Shown here in pieces: positions 36,125-50,300 of a stretch of 64,000 bases of DNA. Origin of the DNA: Timema cristinae (Eukaryota; Arthropoda; Insecta; Phasmatodea; Timematidae); the NCBI GenBank assembly GCA_039000515.1, contig JBCFYV010000100.1, positions 38,085,456 to 38,149,455 of the forward strand, written 5' to 3'. A program made the position numbers and the translations under genes. The first letter of the stretch is position 1, and each line of letters begins with the position of its first letter. Under the pieces are notes generated by a model. The model was not told where the DNA came from. It made no database searches and saw nothing but the letters and a program-made list of their open reading frames with translations.

Positions 36125-36560
36125 CTCTTACCTTACTAACGAAAAAATTTTAGGGTGTTTGAAAACAAAGTGCTTGGATACATATTTGGTCCAAAAAGGG
36201 AGGAGGTTACTGGGGAGTGTAGATTACATAAAGATGAGTTACATAGTCTGTAATCATCACAAGATATGATTAGGATAATCAAGTCTAGCAGATAACGGTG
36301 GGTAGAATATAGCTCCAACTGGCAAACCCAATGGAAAGAAACTATTGGGAAAATCTAGACGCAGATGAGAGGATAACATTAGAATGGACCTGAAAGAATA
36401 GTACCTCATTAATGAGATGGACTGGAATGAATAGAACTAGCTCAAGATAGAGATAGGGTGTAATGAGGTGGACTTAATAGAACTATCTTAAGCTAGGGAC
36501 AGTTGGCGTACTCTTGTAAGTATGGCAATGAATTATTGAGCTCCTAGTGTCATAGAGTAA
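36125..36560 (+). mobile_element. LINE C-terminal remnant
   Basis: Broken frames read VFENKVLGYIFGPKREEVTG, LHKDELHSL, SSQDMIRIIKSSR, and ELAQDRDRV. These correspond to the widely seen insect LINE tail FGPKRDEVTGEWRxLHNEEL…YSSPxIIRxIKSRR…AQDRDRWRALV. It ends in GTCATAGAGTAAGTAAATAA and further GTAA repeats. Confidence 0.75.
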
Positions 36561-37429
36561 GTAAATAAGTAAGTAATATATTATTAAAACATGTAACTAT
36601 CATCCAAGTTGTTAACATTATGTTAGGCTACAATATTCTTCAAGTATGCTAATAGCTTTTATATTGGTTTCAGAATAATATTAATAAACCATTGTATTGT
36701 AAGTTTGATAGCTATTATGAAATAAGGTTGCTGACAAATAATTTATTACATTGTTTGTTTGAATTACAAACTTTTTGTATTAGTCTTACGCTCAAATAAT
36801 CATGTAGGCTTGTAGGAAGTCTTACTTTATCAGCCTACATCAACTTATTTAAAGATACAAGTCACGAGTTTCTAATTTAGTGTATGCTGTTTAAACCTTT
36901 TACTAACACATTTATTTCATTTAACTAAACATACATGTATGTATTTAATTGATATTCATACAAATTAGTGAACAATACCAAAATGCCAAATTGCCTTGTA
37001 AGTATATAAGACAGTATAAAATTCCCGAAAGTTTATTTCTCTCTTACACAATGGTGTGCAGACTATGGTACAAAAATGTAGTCTAACGATGTCGGTCCAC
37101 TGTCCAATTCGTGTAGAAGTTACTGGATGTGCCTCACATACTTATCTTAATTTAAAATAAATATCACAGATTCTTCTCATTCCTTGTTTACTTGAGAAGC
37201 TGAAGAAGCCTTCTTTTCAACACGAGTACTCACTGATGGATCTACCATGAGTGATCTTTTAATATCATTAAATAGGACAAACTTTGCCTCCAACTAATAT
37301 TACCTACTGAATTACCGTTCGGTTCAAAGTTCTCCTTGCCATCCAAATTTAGTGAACTGAATATTTTCATGGGTCGTATTCGTATAGTCATTATATATTT
37401 TTAGTAACTAAAACAAATATTGGTGGTAA

Positions 37430-37580
37430 CGCGGGCTTAGTTTGGTTTTTTGGTAACGAGGAGGTTGGGATTAAAAAATTGGCTAGGTGTATTAGGAGTG
37501 ATTTTTACTAAAAGGTTTCCACTTCTCCTTACAAGCAAATAAGAGTAAATTTTTCCTAAAGTTTACTTACCCAACGACTT
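37430..37580 (+). mobile_element. SINE-A fragment, highly degraded
   Basis: GGTGTATTAGGAGTGATTTT, AAAGGTTTCCACTTCTCCTT and GCAAATAAGAGTA follow the family A body. Confidence 0.4.
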
Positions 37581-38096
37581 TAATTAAATTTTGATATCCA
37601 TGGCAGGTGCACTGAAAAATGTAATCGAAGATGTTGTGTTGGACTTAGAGACAAAAATTGGTGTCAACCCGTGCGAATGGTTTGAAACCTCTGCTCTAAT
37701 ATATTTTATTTATAGTAAGATTCTTACAATTAAAATATAACACAATGTGTATAAAGTTCCTTCCCCTTCTCCTTTGTGCATAGCTTATTTATGTAGAGAG
37801 AATAAATATTTAGAATTGCCAAGCAACTTTATATGATTTTACAGTCATTAGTAAACAATTGTCATCGTTGATATATTTGTTAATAGTAAGGTTCTTTTTC
37901 TAGTCAGCACAGTTGTGGTTCAAACTTCTTTACAATATTTAAATTGTACATGTGATACAATGTTGCGATACTAGCGCTCATTGGTTTCAATGTCGTATCA
38001 CTGAAACTAAAAAAGTACTTAGATCCATATATTATAGACCTTGGTATACAGACACAATATATTTTGTTGCGTTACTAGACCTGAGGAAAAACGAGT

Positions 38097-38104
38097 TTTC
38101 CCGC
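38097..38104 (+). promoter_or_regulatory. E2F-like site upstream of MRE11
   Basis: TTTCCCGC lies 125 bases before the MRE11 ATG and matches the TTTSSCGC E2F consensus. S-phase control of a repair gene would make sense, but an eight-base match alone is weak. Confidence 0.3.
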
Positions 38105-38228
38105 TAAATTTGTTGACTAATGTCACTACTGTGTAAGACTTAGATTTTCTCTTGTTATAGAAGATAAACATGGTTTAATTCTAATAATTCTTAAGTTATT
38201 GATTTTAATTAGTGTATGTTTAATAAAC

Positions 38229-38319
38229 ATGGGCTCTAATGCACCGGCACAAGACGTGTTTAACATTTTATTAGCTACAGATATTCATCTTGGCTATGCT
38301 GAAAAAGAAGCTGAAAGAG
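38229..38319 (+). CDS. MRE11: MRE11 exon 1 (start codon)
   Basis: The ATG sits in AAAC-ATG-G. The exon encodes residues 1-30 with motif I, DIHLG, whose Asp and His are metal ligands in the family. It ends at a GTAGGG donor in phase 1. No better upstream ATG is seen. Confidence 0.9.
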
Positions 38320-41300
38320 GTAGGGAGGGTATTAGTGAAATTAATCTTGAGTGTATTGTGTAGATATAAATTACCAAGGGGGTTCAAGTAATTCAACTAT
38401 CGCCATTCTTAATAAATGATAAAGCTTAAAAATGGGGGTCAAAGTTGGGAGTGGGTAAGGTGTTGGTGATTTTCCATTATAAAAAATTACTATTTATAAT
38501 ATTTTACTATACATCACAAATTTAAATAACATAATATGCCTATGTAAACAATTATTTTGGCACACACATCACATTTTTAGTACAGCACTGATAAAAATCA
38601 CATCAATTTTCTCGATTTGAAAAACATTGCAATTAAACGCCTTCGACACTTAGCCACGTTGGTTGACACTGCTTAGAATACTATTTATCTTCAATATCAT
38701 CTAAACAAAAATCGGGAATGGTACCTTTAAAATAGATTATATCAAAACAAATTGTTTGTGTAATTACATTATAAGACATATAAAGTTTGTTCACGATAGG
38801 GTTTGACCTGGATGACAGTTCGAAAACATATGTTTAGGTTTTGGGTTGCCAACACTTGTAAAAAATCACTTTTGTTATAAATGTGAAGTGAAACAATATT
38901 TTAAACATTAATAAAAGTACTTATTCTTCGTTCTGCCACGTTATTGATTATGTGTAATATTGCACACATCAATACCTTTTAATACAGGCATCGTATTTAC
39001 TTGGAAAAGAGAAAATTTTTGTATTTTTTTTAAATACAATAGATTTTATGATTATTTTATCGTATTTCAAAATATTTAACCGAATAAAATATGTTCATCT
39101 ACTGCGTGTCTACATCATTGTAAAAAACTTGTTACCGTCATGTTCAACCACATGTTTTAAATTCGTCGGTCGCCATTTCATTTGAAGTTTTTGTGAAAGG
39201 GGGTGTGAATATTTTTTTTTAAGTAGAATAAAACTATAAATAAACATATAAATAAATAATATATATATATATATATAAATAATATTGTCCTAAATTACTA
39301 TGGTTAGCTATCACATTTATACATTACCATCTGTTTTCATTACAGTCATCCAAAGTGATTGATGTCAACTGTTGGCATAGTGATATATTAGGACTACGTC
39401 TATTAACATTTTGAACTGTCATCCAAGTAAACTTAGGTCATGAATGAATTACAGTTTCTTATAGCTTTATTACACACTACACAAATACAGCGATTAAAAA
39501 TAATGTTTTTATGTTGGTCAATTTTAAATAAATTAATTTTATTATTATTTATTTATTAACCTACATTCATAAAGTATTTATACTTTAAGAATTAATCCAG
39601 AACACTGTAACTACTTTTAAATGTTAACTATAATAATATTAACCATCCTTACTTAACATAACCTTTAATTGGTAGATGCTAATAAGGTTAGCTTAAGCTA
39701 GGATGAATTATATTGACACGCATTAAATATAACTTTTGTATCTAGTAAGTTTAATTTATTTTAACCAACCTAGTAGGATGTTATTCTGTTGTATAATTGA
39801 GTAGGCTAATGAAATGTCATAATCTAAAAAATAACCCAACTGTATTAATTAAGACCGAAACTTTCCCAACAATTCATTAGTGATTTTCATTTAGGATCTG
39901 TCCAAAACTTTAAAAAAAGATCCCAATAAGCCTACATCCAAATTTTCAGATAAAATTCCATTACTATTTTCAGCCTTCCTACGATGTACTCCAAGCCTAC
40001 TACTATAGCCATTCACGCCCTGTAAATGATACAGAAATTGTTGAAATATTTTTTTTTTTTCAAATCGTGAGCCTACATTTTTTGAGCATGGTATTGCTTC
40101 ATTTCATACAAAATACTATGTTTATAAACTTAAAGGTGAATCATAATTCTTTATAAATGAATAGACCTTAGGCCTAGTAGTTTAAAAAAATATGTGAGTC
40201 ATGGACTGTATCTGAATAGTACAAGGCTCCTAGTCGGACCCTTGAGACTTGATACAGTTTTGATGATTTTACATTTCTGGCGCTGTTCATAGAGAAGACT
40301 ACATCAAACTATTCGAACAGCAACAACCTTATTTAAAATCGTGGAAAATGTGTAAAAGTCAGTGCTCTAGCAAACGAAACGATAATATTAAAACAATTGC
40401 CAGTCAAACACTGTAACCGACACCGCAAGAACAGCGCATGGTTGGTAGCCTTCGTACCCATGGTGACCAAGATCTCGAGAAGAGTGCATAGGCATCCTTT
40501 GTGACTATTCGGACAGATCTACACTTGGTCACGGGATCGCCAATGCAGTTAGAAAGGACACAAGTCAAGGCGCCGCCGCATAAATAAACTATTTGGATAC
40601 AGCCATAGTCTTAGACAACACACTTATTTTATATTTTCCCTTAAGCCACCAACCCAAGTTAAAAACTTAGGGGCTAAGTAATTTTGTGCTTTCAGCGCTC
40701 AATTAACTATTGACATTTTTTCCCCCATAGCGGATGACAGCTTTAACACATTTGAAGAGATCCTAAGAATAGCCGTTGAAAGGAAAGTTGATTTTATCCT
40801 TCTTGGCGGTGACTTGTTCCACGACCACAGACCATCACAAACATGTCTATTTCGCTGCATGTCATTGATTCGACAATATTGCATGGGTGACAGGTAAACA
40901 CTAGCATTGATTATTATTGTTTGGATGCCTGTATGATTAAAAACATCAATAGCATAATAAGAATAAATAATATATATCTCAACTAGAAAAACCTATTTTT
41001 TTTTTTTTCACTTTATGAGGTAGGGTCAATGTGGGTAATTGTGAACGTTTTCAATTTTATGAAACTTTTGTAGTTTGATCATGAAATGAGCCCATGGTAT
41101 AAAGTTCAACATATCTCAAGATATAATTTATATATATATATTTTTTTAATCATTTTACAGCTAATAATAACTGAGCAATAGCGTGTTCATAATTACTCGA
41201 ACTGTGTTCACAATTACCCTGGAATTGGGGGTAATTGTGAATGTCACTAGGAAAAATACTAAACAGACAGGTATGTAAGATGTGGACATTTTTGAATGAA

Positions 41301-44300
41301 GACCATGTTATGCTGTTCACCTTTGCTCAGTTTCAATATGTTATGGTTAAAACTAAGCATTCACAATTGCCCATGTCATGCAAAAATGTTAAAAAAAAAT
41401 TGTAGGATCTCTGCATGGACTTTCTCACTCTATTGTTTGAAAATGGAGATATTTACTCAAAACTCGTAATATATGTGAAACGAAATAATATACACTAGCA
41501 AACCCAAGCATAAATTGCACTATACTTATGTAAAACTTCTTTTTGAGTCCCGGTTTTAAATTTTATAATTTTGTTTTTAAATAATTTATGTCCTTATTTG
41601 TATGCTTGGACCGATAAAAAAAGATTAATGTTGGGTCCACAAGGGTCAACACTTCATATTAAAATTTCAACTTCCAGTTAAAATTTTCAACATTTTATTA
41701 GGTGTTGCAATTCTTGATGCCATCACATTGCTATTAAATTCCTCATTTATAAATTTTGACCAATAAAAAAGTAAATATTAACTATTAAGTCAAAAATGGA
41801 TATAGATCATTGTTGTACAAACATTTCTCCTAAGAGGTTTAAGGAAAAACATCAACTTTTAGAGACTTACTTATATTTAATCATTTTATGGTATTTAGTG
41901 AATTATTGCGTTAAAACTTAGGTAGCACCTCTTTACAACTAAAGCTCACAGAATTGTATTAATATATTTGGCAATATCTCAGAAACTGTTGGATTTATAA
42001 AAATATATGTCAAATAAAAGTTTTTTAATTCTAATGTTTTACAATTTGCAATGATAAGTTATTTAGTATCTCAAACAGTTGCGGAGATACGGAAGTCTCT
42101 GCTTCTGTAAAGTACCCTAAAATTCATTTTCATGGTAAAATGAAAATAGCCAGTTTATTTATAATCTTAACTAACACCTAGATACAAATTTTAATCAAAT
42201 CATTAAAGTCGATTTTAAGAAAATCAATTTTTTCTCTTTTCGCCCTTTCTTAGACTACTCTTAATTTTAAGTTTAAACAGACACACAGAAATATGTCATT
42301 GTAAAGACCACTTTTTAGGGTTTGGGGGGGGGGGGGGGGGGGGTCTTGAGACACTGACATCCATCAACATTTCAGGTTAGCTTTTCTTTTGCAGTCGCAT
42401 TACTTTTACCTTTTGTGTTCGAAAAGTTAAAAGATATATATATTTACATATAGCTTGAAAGTTATTGGTCTCATAAAAATATGCTTCTTATAAAATATTT
42501 GTATTATAAAGATACCTACATATTTGTAACAATAAGTAATTTCATCTCTCAAATAGTTTAGGAGATATTATAAAAAAAGATAATTTACACGTCAGACCGG
42601 AGCCCTTAAAATCATTTTGCCGAAATATTTTAGTGCCTTTCAATCAATGTGTGTGGATGGAAAAGAGGGTTTCTTTTAAAAATCAGGGCATAACTTTACA
42701 GTCAATTTTGAAAATGTTGGAATTAAAGTACACCTTGACTAGACAAATGGTCGATCAGATGTTTGATAAAGTTTTAAATCTTATACATTTTTTTAGAGTA
42801 ACAAATGTAAGTTATGCATTAGTATTGTTAAGCTACATTCGTTTAGTTTGAAGTCAACTTTTGCATTAGAGCTAGTACTGCAAATCAACTTTTTGCTATC
42901 TAAACCTGGTTTGGCTTACTTCATCATCAGGCTGCACAACACTGATAGTAAGGGATTTTAGCAATGGGATGTTTTCATTTTATTCATTTTAAAACATATA
43001 GCTTTGTCTTTGTAGTCTGTTATTAAAATTATATGTTCTAGATTTTGGTGTATTGGATTACCTGCAAGTCTATGCAAGGTCTCAACTTCCGTGGCGATGC
43101 ATAAACTTTTAGAAAGTGTTACCACTTTTATGCTTTCAGTTTTGTGTTATAAAAACCATTATATGTTATTTGTGAATCTATAAAAGGACAAGCATTAACT
43201 CAAACCTAAATATAATTTTAAAAATGTGTCAAAAAAGTAAAATAGCTAAGAATTAACAAACAATAGGAGGAAATGTATTTAAAGCTACATCACAACTGGA
43301 TATAAAATTACTTATAGCAGTAGAATAATGTTTCATTGTGTTTGATGCTTCAATCACAACTTTAGCCACATAACGCAACTACAGTCAAGAGGGGTGACAG
43401 ACCTTATTTCTCGCGTGACCCAGTGGACACTGTGAAATTTTGTCTAATGTTAAAAAAAAATCTCTTAGTTTCAACTGATAAATATTGTGTTTAGAAATTG
43501 CATGCTAACTATATGAAGATGTTTACCATTTTTCTGTGAGTTTTTTTAAATTTGTTTCTAGACCTGTCTCAGTGGAGTTCTTAAGCGATCAATCTGTTAA
43601 TTTTCAACATTGTAAAAACCCTGTTGTCAACTATGAAGATCCTAATCTGAACATTTCGATTCCAATATTCTCAATCAATGGGAATCATGATGATTGCAGT
43701 GGTAAGAGTTTAAATTATGTTATTTAATAGGTTTTTGATCATCACCTTTGTCAAGTTGTTTAAAAAACTTGACTATCACATATCAAATTTATATTAAGGA
43801 TTCTTTTTTTTTTAACCCGCCTCGGTGACCGCACGGTCTAAAGCGCTACTATGCAGTAGACTAGACTACCGAGGATGGGGTGATCTATATTGAATTTTGG
43901 TCCGTTTTATTGAGGGTGGTTTTTCCAAAATGGCTTTTCTACTCTTCCTTTATGCAAATGTGGTTACATTTCCTCTAAAATATAACCTTTCTAATCCCTA
44001 AAACCATTGTGCAACTAGTACATAGATGTTTAACTCTTAACGGGTAATAATACACGTTGCTAAAAAAAAGTTGTATTCAAATATTTTTCAAACCTATTTT
44101 AATGAAGATATCTTGACGCATTTTGTGATTTTAAACAATTTGACATCTTTATTAATAAAATATTTTCAAATATGTTAGTACTATTTACTTACTAAATTTA
44201 AATATATATGTCTTTGTTTTGGATCATAAACATATATTTTGCTAATTTTAGTTCAAAGTGTATAATTTAATTTAGCTTTTTGACATGTATTTCAAGAAAT

Positions 44301-47300
44301 AGATGTCTAATAGGAAACTAGTAAGAAAAGTGGAAATTTGTTTAGTTTAAAGGGCCTCAATAATTTAAGCTGGCAAATGTTCCCACCTCATTACCTCCAG
44401 TACACATGGATAAAAACCCCACTCAAGCTTAATGGGTGTGTGAAAGGGTTTGAAGATTGTAGGCTCTAGTTGCGTTGTTTCCTCTCATTTACAACAAACT
44501 ATTTATAACTTCTTTTCACTATGTTAGCATATTTAGAGATGCACTTATTAAACTACTCAATTAATGTTACATTTGATTAAAGTTTTATGCACATTTTAGC
44601 AGCAGTTTTATATATATAAAAAAAAGCACATATTTTAATAATGCATTAAAATATTTTACAATTTTAAGAATATGTAAAATACATATTTTGGTTAGGTACT
44701 ATTCATTTATTTAAAAATTTGACATTCTTGTTATGATTAAAAAATATTACGATTATTTTATTTATATTCTTAGTTTGTTTAGCTAACAATGTAAAGAGAA
44801 ATAACTTTTTATTTAATATATCAAATAAAACATGTCTACAACATAAAATTTTACTGACCTTCACTCATTAAGGGCGGTAAAAAGTGGGTTCATATAAAAA
44901 TCAAGGTTTAGCATAAGAACAAAATGTAAATTTCAAATTAAGTAGCAATTACTATGTATAAAATTATTTGTTTGCTTATAAATAATTAACTTTCATTGAT
45001 GTTCTATATCTGTGGTTTACTGGTTCCTCACATAGGTTTACTTCTGATTTAAAATTCTGTTATAGACATAAAGTAAATACAGCCAGAGCTCAAGTAACTA
45101 TGAAGTTCCATTCTAATTAGGCCTCTTAATAATAACTTACATCTCTTGAACATTATTTTATCATGGTATATTTTCTGCTTTCCAGCCATGGAAGTATCTG
45201 CCATGGATGTATTAGCCTCAACCGGGCTGGTTAATTACTTTGCCAAATGGGATGACTTTCAGAAAGTAGATGTCTCGCCTCTTCTCATTCAGAAGGGAAA
45301 AACTCGTCTCGCAATTTTTGGCCTTTCATACATGAAAGATGAAAGACTGTCTAGGCTTTTCAGAAATGGCAAAGTAAGTTTCTCCAAATCAAAATTGGTA
45401 TCTATTCTGGGCAAAAGGTAAACCAACTTCCAACTAACCATAATTTAGTTATATTTTTGAAATTGAAAAATAACAATCGACATCAGAATCGAAACTCGGT
45501 ACCTTTGGGTGAGTATGACAGTGGCTCTAACCTCTGAGTTATCCAGGATTTGGCCCGTGCCAGAGTCAAGGCAGCATCAAGTCGCAGCTTGACTCCAGAT
45601 ATGAGAACGGAATTAAAGGCTTATTTATGGATAAAGTTTCCCACCCATACTTCCACGAATAATGTTTTAAAATTAGCAAGAACATGAATTGAATCATACA
45701 GTATAATTGCATTTAACCAGGTAATTGGGACCGATCCTGCTTCGGATACCAAAAAAAAAAGTGTAAGATCTATAGGTTATAAATCATTACTGCATTTGTG
45801 TACATTGTTTCTAAGCTTCAAATTATTTCTTTATTAAAACACATTACATTACAAAGTATTGCTATTTATATATACAGTAGCCCCATGGCTTCTTTGGTAC
45901 TGACTGACAGCTCACAGCTGACTTCTGACAGTCAACATTTAGGTATATACCTAAATGTTGACTGTCAGAAGTGACAGCTGCTAAACACATGTTTTTGCAG
46001 ATCATATATGGTTTGGCGTAGGGATACATAATTTGGTCTGGTAACTTTTCAAAGCCGTCACCTGTCAGTCAGCACCAAAGAAGCCATGGGGCTACTGTAG
46101 TTAAGCTAGATTTCAAACTATTTTATAAAATATTTAACTATTATACAAAAATTGTTTTGAAACTAAACACTTTGACAGACTGAGTGTCTCGGTTAACACG
46201 GGGCTCGTGATATATTTTTCAATTTAGTCATAAGTTAATTTTAAAATTAATCTAATAATTTCCTTACATAGGCCTTTTTTTATGCCAGACATTTAATTTT
46301 TTAAATATTGCTTTTGGTATAAGTTTTTATAGGGGGGTAGTGTGTTGTAGGAACCCAACAAAGAGGGCAGATGGCCCTTCGAATGTTAAGGTCAAGCAAC
46401 TCAGTAAACTGGTTGTTGAATGGAGAAGGGTATGGACTATGAAGAGTAGATACAGAAGAAATGGGGATGGCATCTCTCTGTGGTCTTTTGAAATACAAAT
46501 AAGCTTAATTCAAGACAGTATCATGTACAGCCTAATCCAATAATGCTCTTAGTACATCTTAAAAATCATTAATACCATAACTTCTTTCTCTGGTAGGAGT
46601 TCAGCACCAAGTGAACAGTCGTGCTTTAGACGGACAGGGATTTAGAGGGGTTTACATATAATCATTGAAAAATCTGCACATCCAAACAAGTTCCACAATT
46701 ATTTTTTTTAACTTTAACTGTAAATGTTGATTTGTATAGTAATTAATGTTTCTGTTACTATTAGTACCTAGTTAATTTTTAATAAATAAATGATTTATTA
46801 ATTACTTGATATAGTTTAGAGGCAGTGTAGCGTGGGAAAACCAGGTCAACAAAGAATCTAGGATTAAATTTTTCTGGTGGGCTTAAACAAGCACAATACA
46901 AGTAATATAAAGTTTACTCTAACCAGGATTTCCAAGTGCTCATCCATGTCAATTGCCTGAAAGAGGACTTATTTAATCCTGTCTTATTATATGAGTCTGA
47001 TAGTTAATTCTTGACATAACTTTTCTCTCCGCAGGTGCAACTGTTTCGTCCAAAGGAAGATAAAGAGTCTTGGTTCAACTTGATGGTGCTACACCAGAAT
47101 CGTGCGGATCACGGCGTGTACACTTACATTCCAGAGGAAGCGCTCGATGATTTCTTGGACTTGGTAATGTGGGGGCACGAGCATGAGTGCCGGATATCGC
47201 CCGAGTGGAATCCTTCACAGAGCTTCTATGTTACCCAGCCAGGTAAATGACGTTTGATAATTGAATAGGTGAACTCTCTCGCAGTTTAAAAAATTGTAAG

Positions 47301-50300
47301 CAGTAAAATGTTACAGGATTGGAAGAAGAGCTCAAATATACAGCTATACCAATACCACATTTTGTTGAAACAGATAGAGAGATCATAACTTGGGTTTCAA
47401 TACTTCTGATACTTATATCACTTTTCATAGTAACTAAGCATATTCATGGGACGGTCATTCTAAGTCTTTTATATACCGCAAACCAGACTAGTGAAGTTAT
47501 CAGCAATGTTATAATACATAAGTATGTTCTCAATTCCTTTCCACCAACCTATTATTTAAATCCAATTAATCGGCAGCCAATTCCTCCCTCCACTCGCAAG
47601 GATAAAGGACACTGATGCCAAGGCCTCTTTTGGTCAGATGAGTAGATTGAGCCAGATCATGAGAACCGATTTCTAATGTCAGAATAGTAATTCTGAGGTA
47701 TTAATATATAGGATTTAAAAAAAAACATTTAAAACATAAATATGTGTGCAGCTCTATGTGAAAAAGTATAAGGACACAATTAAATATGAACCATAATGGT
47801 TTTAGCTGTCTGACAACTTAGCTTAGTAGCGTGTCTGCCTACTGAGCTAAGGGTCCTGGGATTGATTCCCGGCATGGAAGAAAAAGTACCATCGATTAAA
47901 TATGGTTTTACCCTTTCACATTGATAAATTAACGGCCGAGAACTAGATGTTGTGCTTGTCCTAGTTTTAAGTTGGTTTATAAGGCATATGAAGCTGCAAC
48001 AGGCTGGCAATGGAAAATATATTACTTGAATAAAAACTGATCTAGGCCATAGCCTGTGTAACGGTTTTAGCTGTCATGACTTAGACCTTTACTACCCCAA
48101 GCTCTTTAATTGGTAAACCTATGCAGTACAGATAACTTACTTTATCATAAACATTAGGTGTGTTTGAATCTTTGGAACCTTGACTAGATTTTGAAACAAA
48201 TAGCAGCCTCGACTTTGCTTTGAAAGATGTTTGGCTTCAATAATTACAAATTTTTCGCAATTAAAAAACATTGACAGCTAAAATACTCAATTTATGGTCA
48301 ATTATAGCCATTCTGAGCTGTTTTTATATATATATATTATATATATATATAGAGCAAATCAATATTCACATGAAAAATCTGAAGAAATTTAATTTTAATT
48401 TGTGATAGTAACTTGATTTGTCAAAATAAAACAAAATGTTACAAACAATTTTCTAATAAAACATTTTCAAGATAATAGTAGCACCTAAAGTTATATAAAT
48501 GACCATAATATAATTCTTCCAAGTATAAAACAACTAACAAAAAAATAATCAAACTTTGATTCGGCTTTGAGAATATCTTATATAATATTTGATTCAAATT
48601 GAAAAAGTGGATTTCACACACCCTTAATAAATATTATACTAATTTTTTGTATAGATGTGATAAATAATATTTTACAAAAGTAAATGTATACATTTCCTGT
48701 ATAGGAAGTTCTGTTGCTACGTCTCTCAGCAAAGGCGAAACAGCAGAGAAACATGTCGGTTTGCTACAAGTACACAAAAAAGAATTTAAACTTGAGGCAA
48801 TCAAACTACAGACTGTACGTCCGTTTGTGATGGATACGCTTACTTTATCCAAGTGTCCTATAAAACGAAATTTGGAGAATCCAACAAAAGAGGTAAATAA
48901 TAAATTAGTTGAAATAATTTCCAGCCACTGGCTAGGTCAGTTTGGAATATAAGTTTCCCCGGCGTCTCCTTTCTCCCAGCCATCACCTCTCCTCCACAAT
49001 GATCCAGTTTTCTCTCTTTTCCACACTTCTCTACACTCTTCTGCCACCTGTCCCTTGGTCTTCCTCTTGGCCACCTGCCTCTCCACTTAAATATCCAGCG
49101 TCTTTTTTTAGCCTCACCTCATTCATTCTCTTCTGATGCTCTTACCACCTTAGTCGTGCCTTCTCTATCCTGTTCTGCACTGGTCTTACCTTAACTATCC
49201 TTCTCAAACTCTCATTTCTCATCGTATCCATTCCTGTCACTCTTATAATAGACCTACTTCTTAAAAATAAACCTCACATGAGTATGTTTAAAATTTGATA
49301 AAGGAGCATTAGTTTTGAATTGTTTCTTTTAGGTTGAACAATATGTCGCTGCCCATGTAGAGAAGTTGATCGAACAGTCTCGGAGTCAGTTGACAGGTAA
49401 TCAATGTATCTTCAGATATGTTATGTCTTGAACATCCAATGATGGTGTGCTTCAAGGGCATAACCACCAAGGGACAGTGGGAACACGTCCCTCACTATCA
49501 TTCACCACACACACATAACAGTGGATAATTTTTTTTCCCCTTAAAATCACATTTTATAAATTGATTGAAATATGATTATTTTCCAGTCATCAGGCCAATC
49601 AAACATGAGCGTGATGTATTAGATTATTTGACCACCGAAGTGAGTAGAAAATTATTAAAAGTGCTTTTTTTGTATGGGTCCTAATTATTGGAATCTAAGT
49701 AGTATTGAGTCAATGAAAACGATGACAAACAAACCCCTTACCCACATTACACTGGACTACTAAAATAAAAGGCTTATTTTTATCTTTGGATTGTTTCTAC
49801 ATGGTTCAAATATACATACAGTAGCCCCATGGCTTCTTTGGTGCTGACTGACAGCTCACAGCTGGCGGCTTTGAAAAGTTACCGGACCAAATTGTGTATC
49901 CCTACGCTGAACCATTTGATCTGCAAAAACATGTGTTTAGCAGCTGTCACTTCTGACAGTCAACATTTAGGTATATACCTAAATGTTGACTGTCAGAAGT
50001 CAGCTGTGTGCTGTCAGTCAGCACCAAAGAAGCCATGGGGCTACTGTAGCTACACTAAGGTTTTATAAAGGCTGTTTTAGGGAAAAAGGTGTTGCCAATT
50101 TTCACTTCAATATGGTATTAGTGTTGCTAACCCATCTGTTAAAGATGTTTGAATTTGAGGAAGAGGGGATATTTTTGGCTCAAATAAACTAATGAGTAAA
50201 CATAATTAAAAAAGCCCACCTAGCTTATTTCCCAATTTTCTTTATTTTCATCATTTACTATTATTATAAAATTATTTAGTCATTGAGCCACCTCATTAAC

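Larger units (their letters stand above)
36561..38228. other. MRE11 upstream region
   Basis: A/T-rich with a decayed SINE-A (37430) and an E2F-like site at 38097. The transcription start is not identifiable. Confidence 0.4.

Noticed and set aside
46340..46543. 67-codon ORF ([20 protein letters not shown] start) as a LINE tail
   Set aside because: It is charged and somewhat LINE-like, but no diagnostic WxxxA/DRxxW pattern was found; left unassigned.
47319..47615. 98-codon ORF with a hydrophobic stretch
   Set aside because: It lies within an MRE11 intron, with no family resemblance or splice logic; probably chance.
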